The notes: generated from the sequence alone by a model not told the origin. 64,000 nt of DNA from Serripes groenlandicus (GCA_031761405.1 JASEVX010000345.1:64501-128500); one strand, 5' to 3'. Counted from the first letter of the stretch, positions 53,741 to 63,679 are shown. Translations and numbers: made by a program.

Positions 53741-54097
53741 GCAAAAGCATGAGACAGACAAATCAATTGTTTGTTTAAAATTGATATTGATGTATACTGT
53801 ATTTCCATTCATGAACATAAAAATTGTTTTAATCATTGACAAATATGTACATCTTACACCAAAACAAAGATTTATCTTATATACACAGTCATTTCTTCTC
53901 AACACAAGAACGTTGCACAGAACACACATGTCACAGCAAAAGGTTAGATAATAAGTTAAAAAATCAACAAAGGGGTATTGAAGAATTGTAGACAATCCGT
54001 AGTCCTCTAAGGGGGGTTTCAAAGTTCTTTGAGGACACAATACTAACTCATTTAAATAATATAATTTATAAAATAAGTGTGGTCAAAGTCACACTGA

Positions 54098-54275
54098 TCA
54101 AAATGAGCAATTTCTCCTTTTGTTATAATGTTTTCAACTCTATCCACGTAACACATTATATTGTTTGCAAAGGAGAGAAATTGCTCATTTTTAAAAATTT
54201 CTCCTTTTTCTACAATGTTTTCAAAAGCTTTCTACTGTAGAGGCATCAAAATTCCTCGAAATCAGGTAAAAGGGT
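54098..54275. repeat. TTAA-type MITE fragments
   Basis: AATGAGCAATTTCTCCTTTT GTTATAATG and GAGAAATTGCTCATTTTTAA AAATTTCTCC, then CTACTGTAGAGGCATCAAAA. Two overlapping partial copies. Confidence 0.55.
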
Positions 54276-54337
54276 TCAGAGATCCAGATAAGGAAAGTTA
54301 TATAGCTTTCCTCCCCACAATATCTCTCTTATTTCTC

Positions 54338-54445
54338 ATCAAAACCCTATGATATGGGCACTCAACAGAATCGTCTCATTGAGTACCCACAACATAGGGT
54401 AAGGGGGTCAATTAAGGTTTTTGGAACATGCAAAACACTCCTTAT
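54338..54445 (+). repeat. Hairpin MITE, second copy
   Basis: ACCCTATGATATGGGCACTC A ... TGAGTACCCACAACATAGGG T, then GTCAATTAAGGTTTTTGGAA CATGCAAAACACTCC, parallel to 4257-4380. Confidence 0.65.
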
Positions 54446-54484
54446 CTATAGCTCTGGGGGTATATCAAAAGGAATAGACATAAC

Positions 54485-54609
54485 CTCATGTGCCTCTGTT
54501 CTGATTGGTTGGTCAAATCCATCCAGTGAACACTGTGTGATGATGCCGTCACTGTACCCCACAAAGAAGTTCCGTGTTTCTTCATACCATGCTATCGGAG
54601 TCACTGATA
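54485..54609 (-). CDS. HERC1: HERC1-like WD40 exon (most upstream seen)
   Basis: Acceptor TTACAG precedes an open 125-nt segment reading SVTPIAWYEETRNFFVGYSD then GIITQCSLDGFDQPIR. This is a WD40-type blade in which the pattern FFVGYSDGIITQCSL is the third strand. The proposed donor after CATGAG is GTTATG, which is weak, so the 3' edge is uncertain; the frame stays open for 12 more codons. It is the first unit of the WD40 series on this strand. No disabling change is seen. Assignment to HERC1 rests on position and order more than on this sequence alone. Confidence 0.6.
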
Positions 54610-54682
54610 CTGTAACAAAAGCATTAACAAGGTTGTGTGTTTGTTTGTCAGTGTTTTAAGTCATTTTTAACAGTGTTGGAGG

Positions 54683-54859
54683 TATATCAAGACATTTCTA
54701 AACTACCAGTGCTGCTGATCAGTCTATCCTGACACCTTCACATCAGTTGATACTAATGGGTAAGGAGGGAAGTCACTTATGCCATTTTTAAAAGACTTTT
54801 GGTATGAGACAAACAGGAATCAAAACTCTGTCTACATCTCTCTAGGTAGACCCTATAGC
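54683..54859 (-). mobile_element. tRNA-derived SINE, family 2 (diverged)
   Basis: Minus strand: TATAGGGTCTACCTAGAGAG, AGTTTTGATTCCTG, then a body with CTGATCAGCAGCACTGGTAG. Directly abuts the family-1 SINE that follows. Confidence 0.5.
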
Positions 54860-55156
54860 CGAGCCCTGATAGCCAAGTCGGTAGTGATGTGGGCTGTCAA
54901 TCCAGGGGTTGTGAGTTTGAATCCCAGCTCGGCCAACATTCTTTTCCAAGTTTAACAAAAGTCACTATGACAAACGCCATTCGTCTTCCACCAATGGGCT
55001 AACAGTCTATGTGGAAAAGCAGCTAGTTGCTTGGAAAGTATGTTGTGTGGAGTACTGGTGTGAGAAAGCAAGGAAACAAATGAGTAGGTGATCTGGCTTC
55101 CATGATATGACAGAAAAATTGTTGAAAACAGCGTTAAGCCCCAAGCAATCAAGCAG
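54860..55156 (+). mobile_element. tRNA-derived SINE, family 1
   Basis: GAGCCCTGATAGCCAAGTCG GTAG, GGGTTGTGAGTTTGAATCCC, AGTCTATGTGGAAAAGCAGC, GTGTGAGAAAGCAAGG, end GCGTTAAGCCCCAAGCAATC AAGCA. Confidence 0.85.
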
Positions 55157-55374
55157 ACATTTTAACTCCTACACATTCAAGAGACAAATTAATATAAGTA
55201 TCTAAAATCTTGTTTTTCAAGCAAAAATTGATCCACTTGTACACATCTTTTTATTTATTTTGTAATAAATAGTAATACAATATTGTTTATGCCCAACATT
55301 GTAGGTAAAGGAAAAATTAACTCAAAACAAGTAATGTTGTCCTTTTTAAACAATGTTTTCAACTCTAAATGAAA

Positions 55375-56490
55375 ACTAGAATTGTTTTTGCAAAAAACAG
55401 ATGTCTCCCCTCAAATATCTGTCAAAATCTCTCAAAACATTCCAACCTATAAATTTGGGACAGATATGGAGCGGACACGAAATAAAGCCTCAAACCTTTG
55501 ACCTTCAAGCGTGACCTTGACATTGACCCTATATTGTCGAGACGCAGGTTCTGCACGTCGCCTTGATGAGGTAAACATGTGACCCAAGTTTCATGAAAAT
55601 CCTTCAAGCCGTCTGGGAGATATGGAGCGGACACGAAATAAAGCCTCAAACCTTTGACCTTCAAGCGTGACCTTGACATTGACCCTATATTGTCGAGACG
55701 CGGGTTCTGCACGTCACCTTGATGAGGTGTGACCCAAGTTTCATGAAAATCCTTCAAGCCGTCTGGGAGATATGGAGTGGACACGAAATAAAGCCTCAAA
55801 CCTTTGACCTTCAAGCGTGACCTTGACATTGACCCTATATTGTCGAGACGCGGGTTCTGCACGTCGCCTTGATGAGGTAAACATGTGACCCAAGTTTCAT
55901 GAAAATCCTTCAAGCCGTCTGGGAGATATGGAGCGGACACGAAATAAAGCCTCAAACCTTTGACATTCAAGCGTGACCTTGACCTTGACCCTATATTGTC
56001 GAGACGCAGGTTCTGCACGTCGCCTTGATGAGGTGAACATGTGACCCAAGTTTCATGAAAATCCTTCAAGCCGTCTCGGAGATATGGAGCGGACACGAAA
56101 TAAAGCCTCAAACCTTTGACCTTCAAGTGTGACCTTGACCTTGACCCTATATTGTCGAGACGCGGGTTCTGCACGTCGCCTTGATGAGGTGAACATGTGA
56201 CCCAAGTTTCATGAAAATCCTTCAAGCCGTCTGGGAGATATGGAGCGGCCACGAAATAAAGCCTCAAACCTTTGACCTTCAAGCGTGACCTTGACCTTGA
56301 CCCTATATTGTCGAGACGCGGGTTCTGCACGTCGCCTTGATGAGGTGAACATGTGAGCCAAGTTTCATGAAAATCCTTCAAGCCGTCTTGGAGATATGGA
56401 GCGGACACGATTTCGGACAGACGGACAGACAGACAGACGCCCAGGACAAAAACAATATATCTCCCCTGTATACAGGGGGAGACATAATAA
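55375..56490 (+). mobile_element. HINE-like element, family D
   Basis: Head ACTAGAATTGTTTTTGCAAA with ATGTCTCCCCTC; about six 156-bp units; GACAGACGGACAGACAGACA; tail ATATCTCCCC-TGTATACAG-GGGGAGACATAATAA. Units are nearly identical to those of the 22.1-24.5-kb copy 31 kb away. Confidence 0.9.
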
Positions 56491-56589
56491 TAAAATAGAC
56501 TAAATTGTGAAATAGCATGATCAATTGCATTCATAAATTAGATTTTACAAATGTTCAAAATAATTCGTTACCAGTACTTCAGTACTTTG

Positions 56590-56967
56590 ATTTTGTTTCA
56601 ATTTTACTATATAAGCCCCGCCCCCCTGGCGGCCATAGTTTCCGACCAATCAACTTGGCTTAAAGGAATCTGATAGAGGGTCACCCTAGGAACATTTCTA
56701 CAAAATTATTTGAAAATCAGCCTGACACTTTTGGAGGAGAAGATTTTTTAAGTTTTCACTATAACCATATAATTTTGAAGTTCTTTTCATTCTGCATGGA
56801 TCCCAAAAATTTGAAGGAATTCTGGTGAGGTCATTGAGAGGATGCTTTCTGTGAAGTTTCATCCCAATTGACCCACTGGTTACTGAGGAGAAGAAGTTGA
56901 CGGACGACGCACGCCGCGCAAAAGGCGATCACAATAACTCACCTTGAGCAAAGCTCAGGTGAGCTAA
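56590..56967 (+). mobile_element. HINE-like element, family A, 5' truncated
   Basis: Begins inside the TTTTACTATATAAGCCCCGC spacer; one unit, the 3' block and a complete tail ACTCACCTTGAGC-AAA-GCTCAGGTGAGCTAA. The next element starts three bases later. Confidence 0.8.
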
Positions 56968-56969
56968 AA

Positions 56970-57549
56970 ACAAGAGGGCCATGATGGCCATGGATCGCTC
57001 ACCTGATTTTGTTTTTTTTCACTTTAGCTATATAAGCCCCGCCCCGTGGCGGCCATAGTTTCCGACCAATCAACTTGGCTTGAAGGAATCTGATAGAAGG
57101 CCACCCTAGGAACATTTCTACAAAATTATTTGAAAATCGGCCTGACACTTTTGGAGGAGAAGATTTTTTAAGTTTTCACTATAGCCAATTAGCCATATAA
57201 GACAAAATAGCCCCGCCCCCACCCCTCCCCCCCTGGCGGCCATGTTTTTCAACCAATCAACATGGCTTGAAGGAATCTGATAGAGGGTCATCCAAGGAAC
57301 ATTTCTACAAAATTATTTGAAAATCTGCCAACCAGTTTGGGAGAAGACGAATTTTGAAGTTTTTTTCATTTCGTTGCCATGGAAACCAGAATTCTGCATG
57401 GATCCCAAAAATTTGAAGGAAATCTGGTGAGGTCATTCAGAGGATGCTTTCTGTAAAGTTTCATCCCATTTGACCCACTGGTTACTGAGGAGAAGAAGTT
57501 GACGCACGACGGACGATGGACAAAAGGCGATCACAGCAACTTTGAGCTA
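56970..57549 (+). mobile_element. HINE-like element, family A, 3' end damaged
   Basis: Head ACAAGAGGGCCATGATGGCC directly after the previous tail. Two units and the 3' block; the tail is reduced to CGATCACAGCAACTTTGAGC, lacking the hairpin. Confidence 0.8.
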
Positions 57550-58261
57550 GTATGTGACTACCTTGATCTAAACTGCTATTATTTTATCTAAAAATAATAA
57601 TTCAACACATACGCATATATTTTACAACCCATGTGGGACCCATACGGGTCCCATTTGGGCCTCCCGATAAACGTCAACACCCCTGAACAGGTGCGCGAAA
57701 TTAATTTATTTTATTTTTAATATAGGTTTTAATTTTTATGAATTAAAATATATAATGAAATATTTAGACATAGTTATTATCAAGAATTTAATCAGCGCAT
57801 GATTAAAAATAAAACATATTTTGAGCATGCGCAGACGTGAATTCCGCTGTCATAATATTCAAATGTTTCTTTGTTTACATTTAAGTTGAATTTTGATTTA
57901 TTTCTTATTCTGATTACATGCATGCTTTTATATGAACCATACAGGAGATTACTTAATAGAGTTTTAGTGTTAAAGCATAGAGTGTGTTGTTTTCTTGCAG
58001 GATAATATTATAATATAGTCATTTGCGCCATAATATCTCTCTGTTCCAGGAAAAAGAAAGAGTTAAAACATAAAAATATTAAAATGGAAGTACAAGAATC
58101 ATGCACCTGCTGTTACATTCCAGCTTAAAGAATTTCGCATGTTTGTATCCGATGTTTCTGACAAGTGGTTGTTTATTGAAAGTCCAGCAAACTTAAAATT
58201 GAAATAAATGCAAATGGATCTAGGTAAGAAATGCAAGATCTGCCCAAAATGGAAGTATCTG
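57550..58261. other. No gene recognised
   Basis: 57626-57665 contains ATGTGGGACCCATACGGGTC CCATTTGGG, related to the repeat at 58290. Otherwise AT-rich unassigned sequence. Confidence 0.4.
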
Positions 58262-58430
58262 GGCTGCCATTGAGGGACCTATATTGAGTACAAGGGCTGC
58301 CCATGTGGGACCCATATTGCATGTTTATGGGGCAGCCGATATGGGACCCATGTGGAACCCGGTTGCACTCCCCACCTGGGTCCCATATGGGCAGCCGATA
58401 TGGGACCCATGTAGGTGCCCATATAGATTG
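58262..58430. repeat. GGGACCCATATGGGCAGCC-type repeat
   Basis: Seven to eight imperfect, partly self-complementary units such as GCCGATATGGGACCCATGT and GGGCAGCC. Minus-strand translation gives MGPxxAAHMGP-like patterns; no gene structure around it. Confidence 0.6.
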
Positions 58431-58451
58431 CTAGCTGGGTTGGGCTCACAG

Positions 58452-58513
58452 GTTCATGATGTGTTATACCCCCATAGAGTATATACTCTATGGGGGTATA
58501 ACACATCATGAAC
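58452..58513. repeat. Perfect 62-bp palindrome
   Basis: GTTCATGATGTGTTATACCC (CCATAGAGTAT) followed immediately by its exact reverse complement, 31 + 31 bases with no loop. Flanked by GTTGGGCTCA on both sides (58445 and 58523). Confidence 0.95.
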
Positions 58514-58840
58514 TTGAGGTTGTTGGGCTCATCACGCTCAATGTCTGCTTCCTGGAGATTTAACCAGTACTCGCGCCGTTTGTGTTGAAAAATCCCAGTC
58601 ATTTTAACAGTCATACAAAAAATCCCAGTCATACCTCTATGATACCTCTATGATGGTTTTTGGGCTCCGAAGTAAGGAGAATCTCCATTTTTAGCCCGTC
58701 TACTTCTGCACTGGTTTGTTTACTTAGACTTTTACATCCTTATATGCTGGTTTTAATATTTTGGGGTACAGGTTTGTGTAGTAATGTTACAGTTTGAAGT
58801 ATGTATGATTTACATGAAACATACATAACATGGTCGACTT
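58514..58840. other. No gene; SINE-like scrap
   Basis: ATCACGCTCAATGTCTGCTT at 58530 resembles the 40.8-kb SINE-like repeat. Two nearby copies of CCTCTATGATA (58636). Nothing coding. Confidence 0.4.
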
Positions 58841-58859
58841 AAACTTTCCGTTGAATTGT

Positions 58860-59150
58860 GTTTATCTTATGGCACAGGTTTGTAGGTTGAAGTCACAGTT
58901 AGCACAGGTTGTGGATTGAGTCACACGTGGCACATTGAATGTCCCATTTAGCACAGGCTTGTAGATTGATTTTCACAATTTGCAGTTTTGTAGACTGAGT
59001 ATTGTAGATTTATTGTCACAATTTGCAGTTCTGTAGACAGTATTGTAGATTGGTTGTCACAATTAGCAGTATATATGCTTATAATTTGCACAGGTTTGTA
59101 AACAGGATTGCAGATTGAAAGACACAATTTGCAGTATATATGTTCAATAA
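58860..59150. repeat. Imperfect 40-42-bp tandem array next to the LINE 3' end
   Basis: Five to six diverged units containing CACAATTTGCAGT(T/A) and TGTAGATTG-TTGTCACAATT. It begins a few tens of bases beyond the LINE stop and may be part of its 3' region. Confidence 0.55.
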
Positions 59151-59270
59151 ACATCCATGACACGGTTGATCAAAATTTGTATATTATATCGTGATTCCAG
59201 TGTTGGTCCAGTTTTGATTTGAAATCATTTAAATCTTTTGAGTTGACAACATACTCTTTGGGAGTGAATT

Positions 59271-59888
59271 CTATTCGTTGATAATCCTCTGAGAAAACTG
59301 TTGAAGCCGAAAAGCTGTATTACAACGAGGTTTGGCTAGTTTAAAGTCATGCCCTCTAGTAGTTGAAGGACAAATATTAAAAAATCTGTCTGGTGTTATG
59401 CCTTCAATGCCTCTAATAATCTTGAAAGCCTGTATCATATCCCCCCTTTTTCTCCTGTGTGACAACGATGGAAGTTTTAGTTCTTTTAATCTGTCAATAT
59501 ACTCAAGGTTCCTCAGCTGAGGTACAATCCTAGTTGCTCGCTTTTGAACTTTTTCGACACTAATTATGTCCTTCCTCAAGAATGGGTACCAAATAGTATT
59601 TCCATACTCAATATGCGGTCGCACCATGGCTTTATAGAGCATGATAAATGAGTCCTTATAAATGTGATCGAATGAACGTACGATTAATGACAGCATACTA
59701 TTTGCTTTGTTAACTTTTGAGGCAATGTGATGACTGAATTTTAGATTGCTCTGGAATGTTATACCTAAATCCTTCTCTTCGGTCACAGTTTCCAGATTAA
59801 CAGAGTTCATTGAGTATATATGTTCTTGATTATTGTTTCCATAATGAATGGCCTTGCATTTATCGACATTAAACCGTAGTTGCCACAA
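59271..59888 (-). pseudogene. LINE reverse transcriptase thumb and C-terminus
   Basis: Reads WQLRFNVDKCKAIHYGNNNQ, DLGITFQSNLKFSHHI, LYKAMVRPHIEYGNTIWYPF, VQKRATRIVPQL, LPSLSHRRKRGDMIQAFKI: the thumb and C-terminal region found after the FADD box in Jockey/CR1-like enzymes. The FADDTKLY catalytic box sits upstream at about 59960-59985. It stops at INE-TAG where related proteins have a Trp codon. Confidence 0.85.
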
Positions 59889-60460
59889 TTTTGACCAGCT
59901 ACACAGGGCTTGCAGGTCCTGTTGAATTATGTTATAATCACTGTCATGTGAATAAAGTTTAGTATCATCCGCAAATATCTTGACTGTACTACTAACTACT
60001 TCAGGTAGGTTGTTAATGTAAATAATAAACAGTATAGGTCCTAGGACGCTGCCTTGGGGTACACCACTTATGACGTCCTGCCATGACGAACAATGTCCCT
60101 TAACCGCTACGTATTGTCTACGTTCAAATAAGAAATCCGAGATCCTTCTAGAAGATTACCCTTAATACCATAAGACGAAAGCTTGCTACGTAAACGTTGG
60201 TGAGGAACACTGTCAAATGCTTTGACGTCATGACGTCAAGTAGTTGAAGAACACAGGAACAACCCTAGCGGAATCCAAACTGCGCACTAGATATGAGATT
60301 ATTTGTATTTAAGTGTTCTAGAACGGCAGCATGTATCAATTTCTCCAGGCATTTACAAACGATAGATGTCAGGCTTACCGGCCGATAATTACCAGGTGAT
60401 GTCTTACTTCCTTTCTTGAGTAATGGAGTTACACGGGCTTCTTTCCACACTTAGGGTAAT

Positions 60461-61792
60461 TTACCAGTCAATTGATTTTTGGAATAACAATACTAGTGGG
60501 GTTGCAAAAACGTTAGCCATAGTTTTTAATAATAATGGATTCAACTCGTCCGGTCCCATCAATTTACCACCATCTAGTCCCAACAAGATTTTCAGAACAC
60601 TATCTATTTTAAGTTGTATACTTTCAAGGGGTACATTATAAAAGACATGATCAGGTACAACAGGAACATTTTCTGTATTCTCTTGTGTAAATACACTGGC
60701 AAAGAAACCATTTAAAACTTCTGCTTTATCCAGGTCAGTCCTGGTTATTGACCCATCAACTTTGACAAGATTTGTTACATTTGATAGTGTTTTTATTTTA
60801 CTTTTCACATATTTCCAGAAATGTTTACTTTCTGTCTTTGCCTTAGCTGCAATTATCCTTTCATAGTTTCGTTTTGCTGTCCTAATACTTTTAGTATCAG
60901 TATTTCTTATTTTACTATAATTTACGAAATCCGCTGGACATTTTGTTGCTTTGTAACGTGACCACGCATGCTTCTTGTCCTTCATACATTTTAATGACTC
61001 ACTAGTTATCCAAAGTGGTTTAGGTTTACAACCTCTCCTAGGTATTACCTTTGGCACATGTTTGGCTACAGAGTTTTTATAGCGGTTTGCAAAAATATCC
61101 CACATATCGTTTATGTCGCGCTCATCAAATTCTTTCTTCCAATCTATACCAATCCATTCTTCCGAGAAACCCTTAAAATCACATTTTCCATATTTCAGTT
61201 TCGAAGCGCCTGTGTGATATTCTTTAAAGGAGCACAAATAGTTGAACAATATTGTGACATGATCACTCACATCCAAGGAGGGTAAAATCTCTATTTCCTC
61301 AATGTCATTTTCGTCATTTGTTAGAACAAGATCAAGAATATGAGGAGTTTGATTAACTCTAAAACGTGTCGCCTCAGAAATATGTTGAAATAGAAAATTG
61401 TCCTGGATACACTCAAGAAATTTATGTTCATGATGAGTTTCACTATGAGAAGTTGTATACTGTGTCCAATCAATGTCTTTCATATTGAAGTCTCCGGCAA
61501 TAAGCACTCTTTTACAACTATTTGTTGGATCTTTTATAAGTCTATTTATTGTGAGATGTGAATCATGTGATGATTGGCTTCTGTAAATTGGGCCAAGTAT
61601 TATAGTCTGATTCTCAAAGACCCAGTTACACCATGAAGCATCGTCATAGAGATTGTTAAGATGAATATTAGGCGAAACATTCATATCCGACTTTGTATAT
61701 ATAATTACACCCCTTCCACTGTCTTTACTTGGAAACGCACAATAACCATCCAGCTGATACAATACTGAAGAACACGACATATCCGACGACAC
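60461..61792 (-). pseudogene. LINE endonuclease and linker ORF
   Basis: 443 open residues, the longest intact piece of the LINE. Contains the apurinic-type endonuclease signatures: GRGVIIYTK, the GDFNMKDIDW catalytic loop, the ILDLVLTN box and the SDHVTILF His box. A long basic linker (KPLWITSESLKCMKDKKHAW ... KRNYE) follows, and it ends near the start of the reverse transcriptase at GPDELNPLLLKTMA. The true start lies upstream (NPDIIFITE, 61.83 kb) beyond a frameshift. Confidence 0.85.
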
Positions 61793-61846
61793 CTTAATTA
61801 GGCAAGACTTCAGTGATGAAAATAATATCGGGATTCTCTAACGATA

Positions 61847-62835
61847 CAGTGAACTCGACAGTTCCGGGTCATCGACAATTCCGGGTCAAATTTAGAAACA
61901 AATGTTTAGTATTCGAGAATGATACAGTATTTTGACAATTTGATTATCAAGTCATATTTCCCATTAGCTTGGCTAGGTTCACTTCGATTTATAACGTTGT
62001 CATTTCAAGAACGGATGTCGTAATCTCGAAAAAAATGACTGCATTGATTCCTGCGAAAGCAAAATCTCAATATTTTTATTTACCTGTCACAGCGTAAATT
62101 GCTGATTGTAGCCATAATTTCAGTAATACAGTTATGTATTGCACATACATGTATAGGTTATTTACTACTGAACAAGATATATATCTTTTATTGACCTGTC
62201 AAAGGTGTTTATGCCAAACTAGCGGATAAATTTGACCTAGTTCACATACGACACTTTCGGGTCAGCCAAAAGGAATTTCTCAAAATTATCAATTTATTAG
62301 TAAAACTATTTTGGGAACTTTTTAAGAATAATTTAAAGCTGATGGTGATAAATCAATGTTAAAAATATGTTATTAAAATTTAAATTGTTTGTCAAATGAC
62401 TTATTAGTTGGTTTAAAAATTCATCAGTTTTTGTGCATGAAAGTGTGTACTGTAAATTTAGCCCAATCACTGTTCTGTTTTTCGCGGCAATAGGTTATTG
62501 CAAGTGACATATTTTACTTCTTTTTTTTTCATATTTTTTTAATAAAAATGTTAAATGAATATCTTGTTATTAAAAAACAACTGTTTGAGGTTATCAATAA
62601 ACATTTGTCACGTGACCCGGAAATGGCAAGTTTGACCCGAAACTGTCAAATATACAGCTTGCAATTGCAGACACTAAAGAAACATTTTAACAAATTTGTA
62701 TAATTGTTGAATTATATCATCGTGGGGAGGATGTATTTGTTTAACATTTTATGTAGTTTTGTTTCTCTCAACGTTCGTTTCAAAGAGACACGATTCGTTA
62801 ATTTGGTTACTGACCCGGAACTGTCGAGTTCACTG
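61847..62835. mobile_element. TA-flanked TIR element (Tc1/mariner-type MITE) inside the LINE
   Basis: Perfect terminal inverted repeats of about 25 bp starting CAGTGAACTCGACAGTTCCG are bounded by TA on both sides (61845-61846, 62836-62837). No coding capacity seen in 989 bp. The internal sequence repeats the TIR core GACCCGGAAxTGxC in both orientations (about 61869, 62246, 62610, 62632). The LINE endonuclease reading resumes on each side, so the element post-dates the LINE. Confidence 0.85.
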
Positions 62836-62965
62836 TAACTTACAAAATGTTAAAGTTAACAAAATGTAGTTGTATTTTAAGCTCATCCAGCTTATTTCGC
62901 AAAATATTTAATTTGCAAACAGTTGGTATAATTACCTGTATTTCCGAGATGATTGATCTGACCAT

Positions 62966-63229
62966 GCGCTGATGCCGCCAAAACAATTTGCATTTCTCCT
63001 GGTTTTAGGCTCTCATTACGACCTTTTTTACAAGCGTTAAATTGTTGGGTACCAGGTTTAGAGGGCTACACCATGATTGATAATGTCAGAGGTTTGCGTG
63101 TATGACGTATACAACAAAATTAGTTTTCAACCACGGACATACAAATAAGCTAATGTTAAAGTGAGGACAAAAAAAATGACATGGCGTTCTCAAAAGGAGG
63201 GTGTCAGGTTTATGACATGTCCTTATATG
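62966..63229. other. No gene recognised
   Basis: Sequence between the LINE 5' remnant and the pyrimidine tract, with no repeat recognised. Confidence 0.4.
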
Positions 63230-63632
63230 ACGTCTCTCTGTCTCTTCTATCTCTCTCTCTCTCTCTTTCTCTATATCCTTCTCTGTTTATGCACCCCTCT
63301 CTCCATCTTTCTGTATCTCTCTCTTGCATTCTCTCTCTCTCTCTCTTCTATCTCTCTCTCTTTCTCTATCGCCTTCTCTATTTATGCACCCCTCTCTTTA
63401 TATCTCTCTCTCGCAGTCTCTCTATCTCTTTGCCACTCTTCTTTATCCACCTTTTCTCTCTCTCTCTCTCTCTCTCTATCTCCCTCTCTATTTATCCATT
63501 TCTCTCTCTCTCTCCCCCTATCTATTTGTGTCGCTCACCCCTCTCTCTCTCTCTATCTATCTCAGTCTCTCTTTTGCTCTCTCTCTGTGTATATATATTT
63601 GTCTCGCTCTCGCCCTCTCCCTCTCTCTCTCT

Positions 63633-63679
<47 letters not shown>

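Larger units (their letters stand above)
21843..54609 (-). pseudogene. HERC1: HERC1-like E3 ligase locus (WD40 + RLD2 part), decaying
   Basis: Thirteen exon-like segments on the minus strand follow the order of the C-terminal third of HERC1, a giant HECT ubiquitin ligase: WD40 repeats (54.5, 53.0, 52.0, 51.5, 47.8 kb), linker (43.4, 35.5, 34.4 kb), then RLD2 (33.1, 27.8, 26.8, 25.8, 21.9 kb). Diagnostic strings are QNCTFVLQANGTVLACGEGS, DGDYGKLGHGN and PEDW-IGGKCE. Most join with canonical splice sites and matching phase. Disabling changes: in-frame TGA at 34.4 and 27.8 kb, frameshifts at 43.4, 33.1, 27.8 and 26.8 kb, a 7-codon deletion at 26.8 kb, and repeat truncation at 21.84 kb. At least two linker/WD exons expected from the vertebrate protein were not found. 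No HECT coding sequence was recognised to the left, though large introns could hide it. The one-base indels could be long-read errors; the nonsense substitutions are harder to explain that way. The family assignment is from remembered HERC1 protein, not a search. Confidence 0.8.
59165..62965 (-). mobile_element. Dead non-LTR retrotransposon (LINE), split by a MITE
   Basis: Minus-strand remains of one polyprotein in order. Endonuclease: NKLDELKIQLHFVN at 62.88 kb, then, after the MITE, NPDIIFITE, GDFN, ILDLVLTN and SDH at 61.3-61.83 kb. Linker to 60.46 kb. Reverse transcriptase: VWKEARVTPLLKKGSKTSPG NYRPVSLTS, QFGFR-stop, KAFDSVPHQRL, SGVPQGSVLGPILFIIYIND-like, IFADDTKLY. Thumb and C-terminus end INE-stop-NSLPK, then KDLNDFKSKLDQHW. 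Inactivated by at least four frameshifts, three stops and a deletion between LLDVM and KAFDS. The order and motifs fit the Jockey/CR1 group; the exact clade is not determined. Confidence 0.85.

Noticed and set aside
23129..56534. Long minus-strand open frames of 295 and 370 codons
   Set aside because: They are translations of family-D tandem units with period 156 (divisible by three); no start context, domain or splice structure.
58279..58632. Minus-strand protein with MGPxxAAHMGP repeats
   Set aside because: Encoded by self-complementary GGGACCCATATGGG units and crosses the 62-bp palindrome; no gene context.
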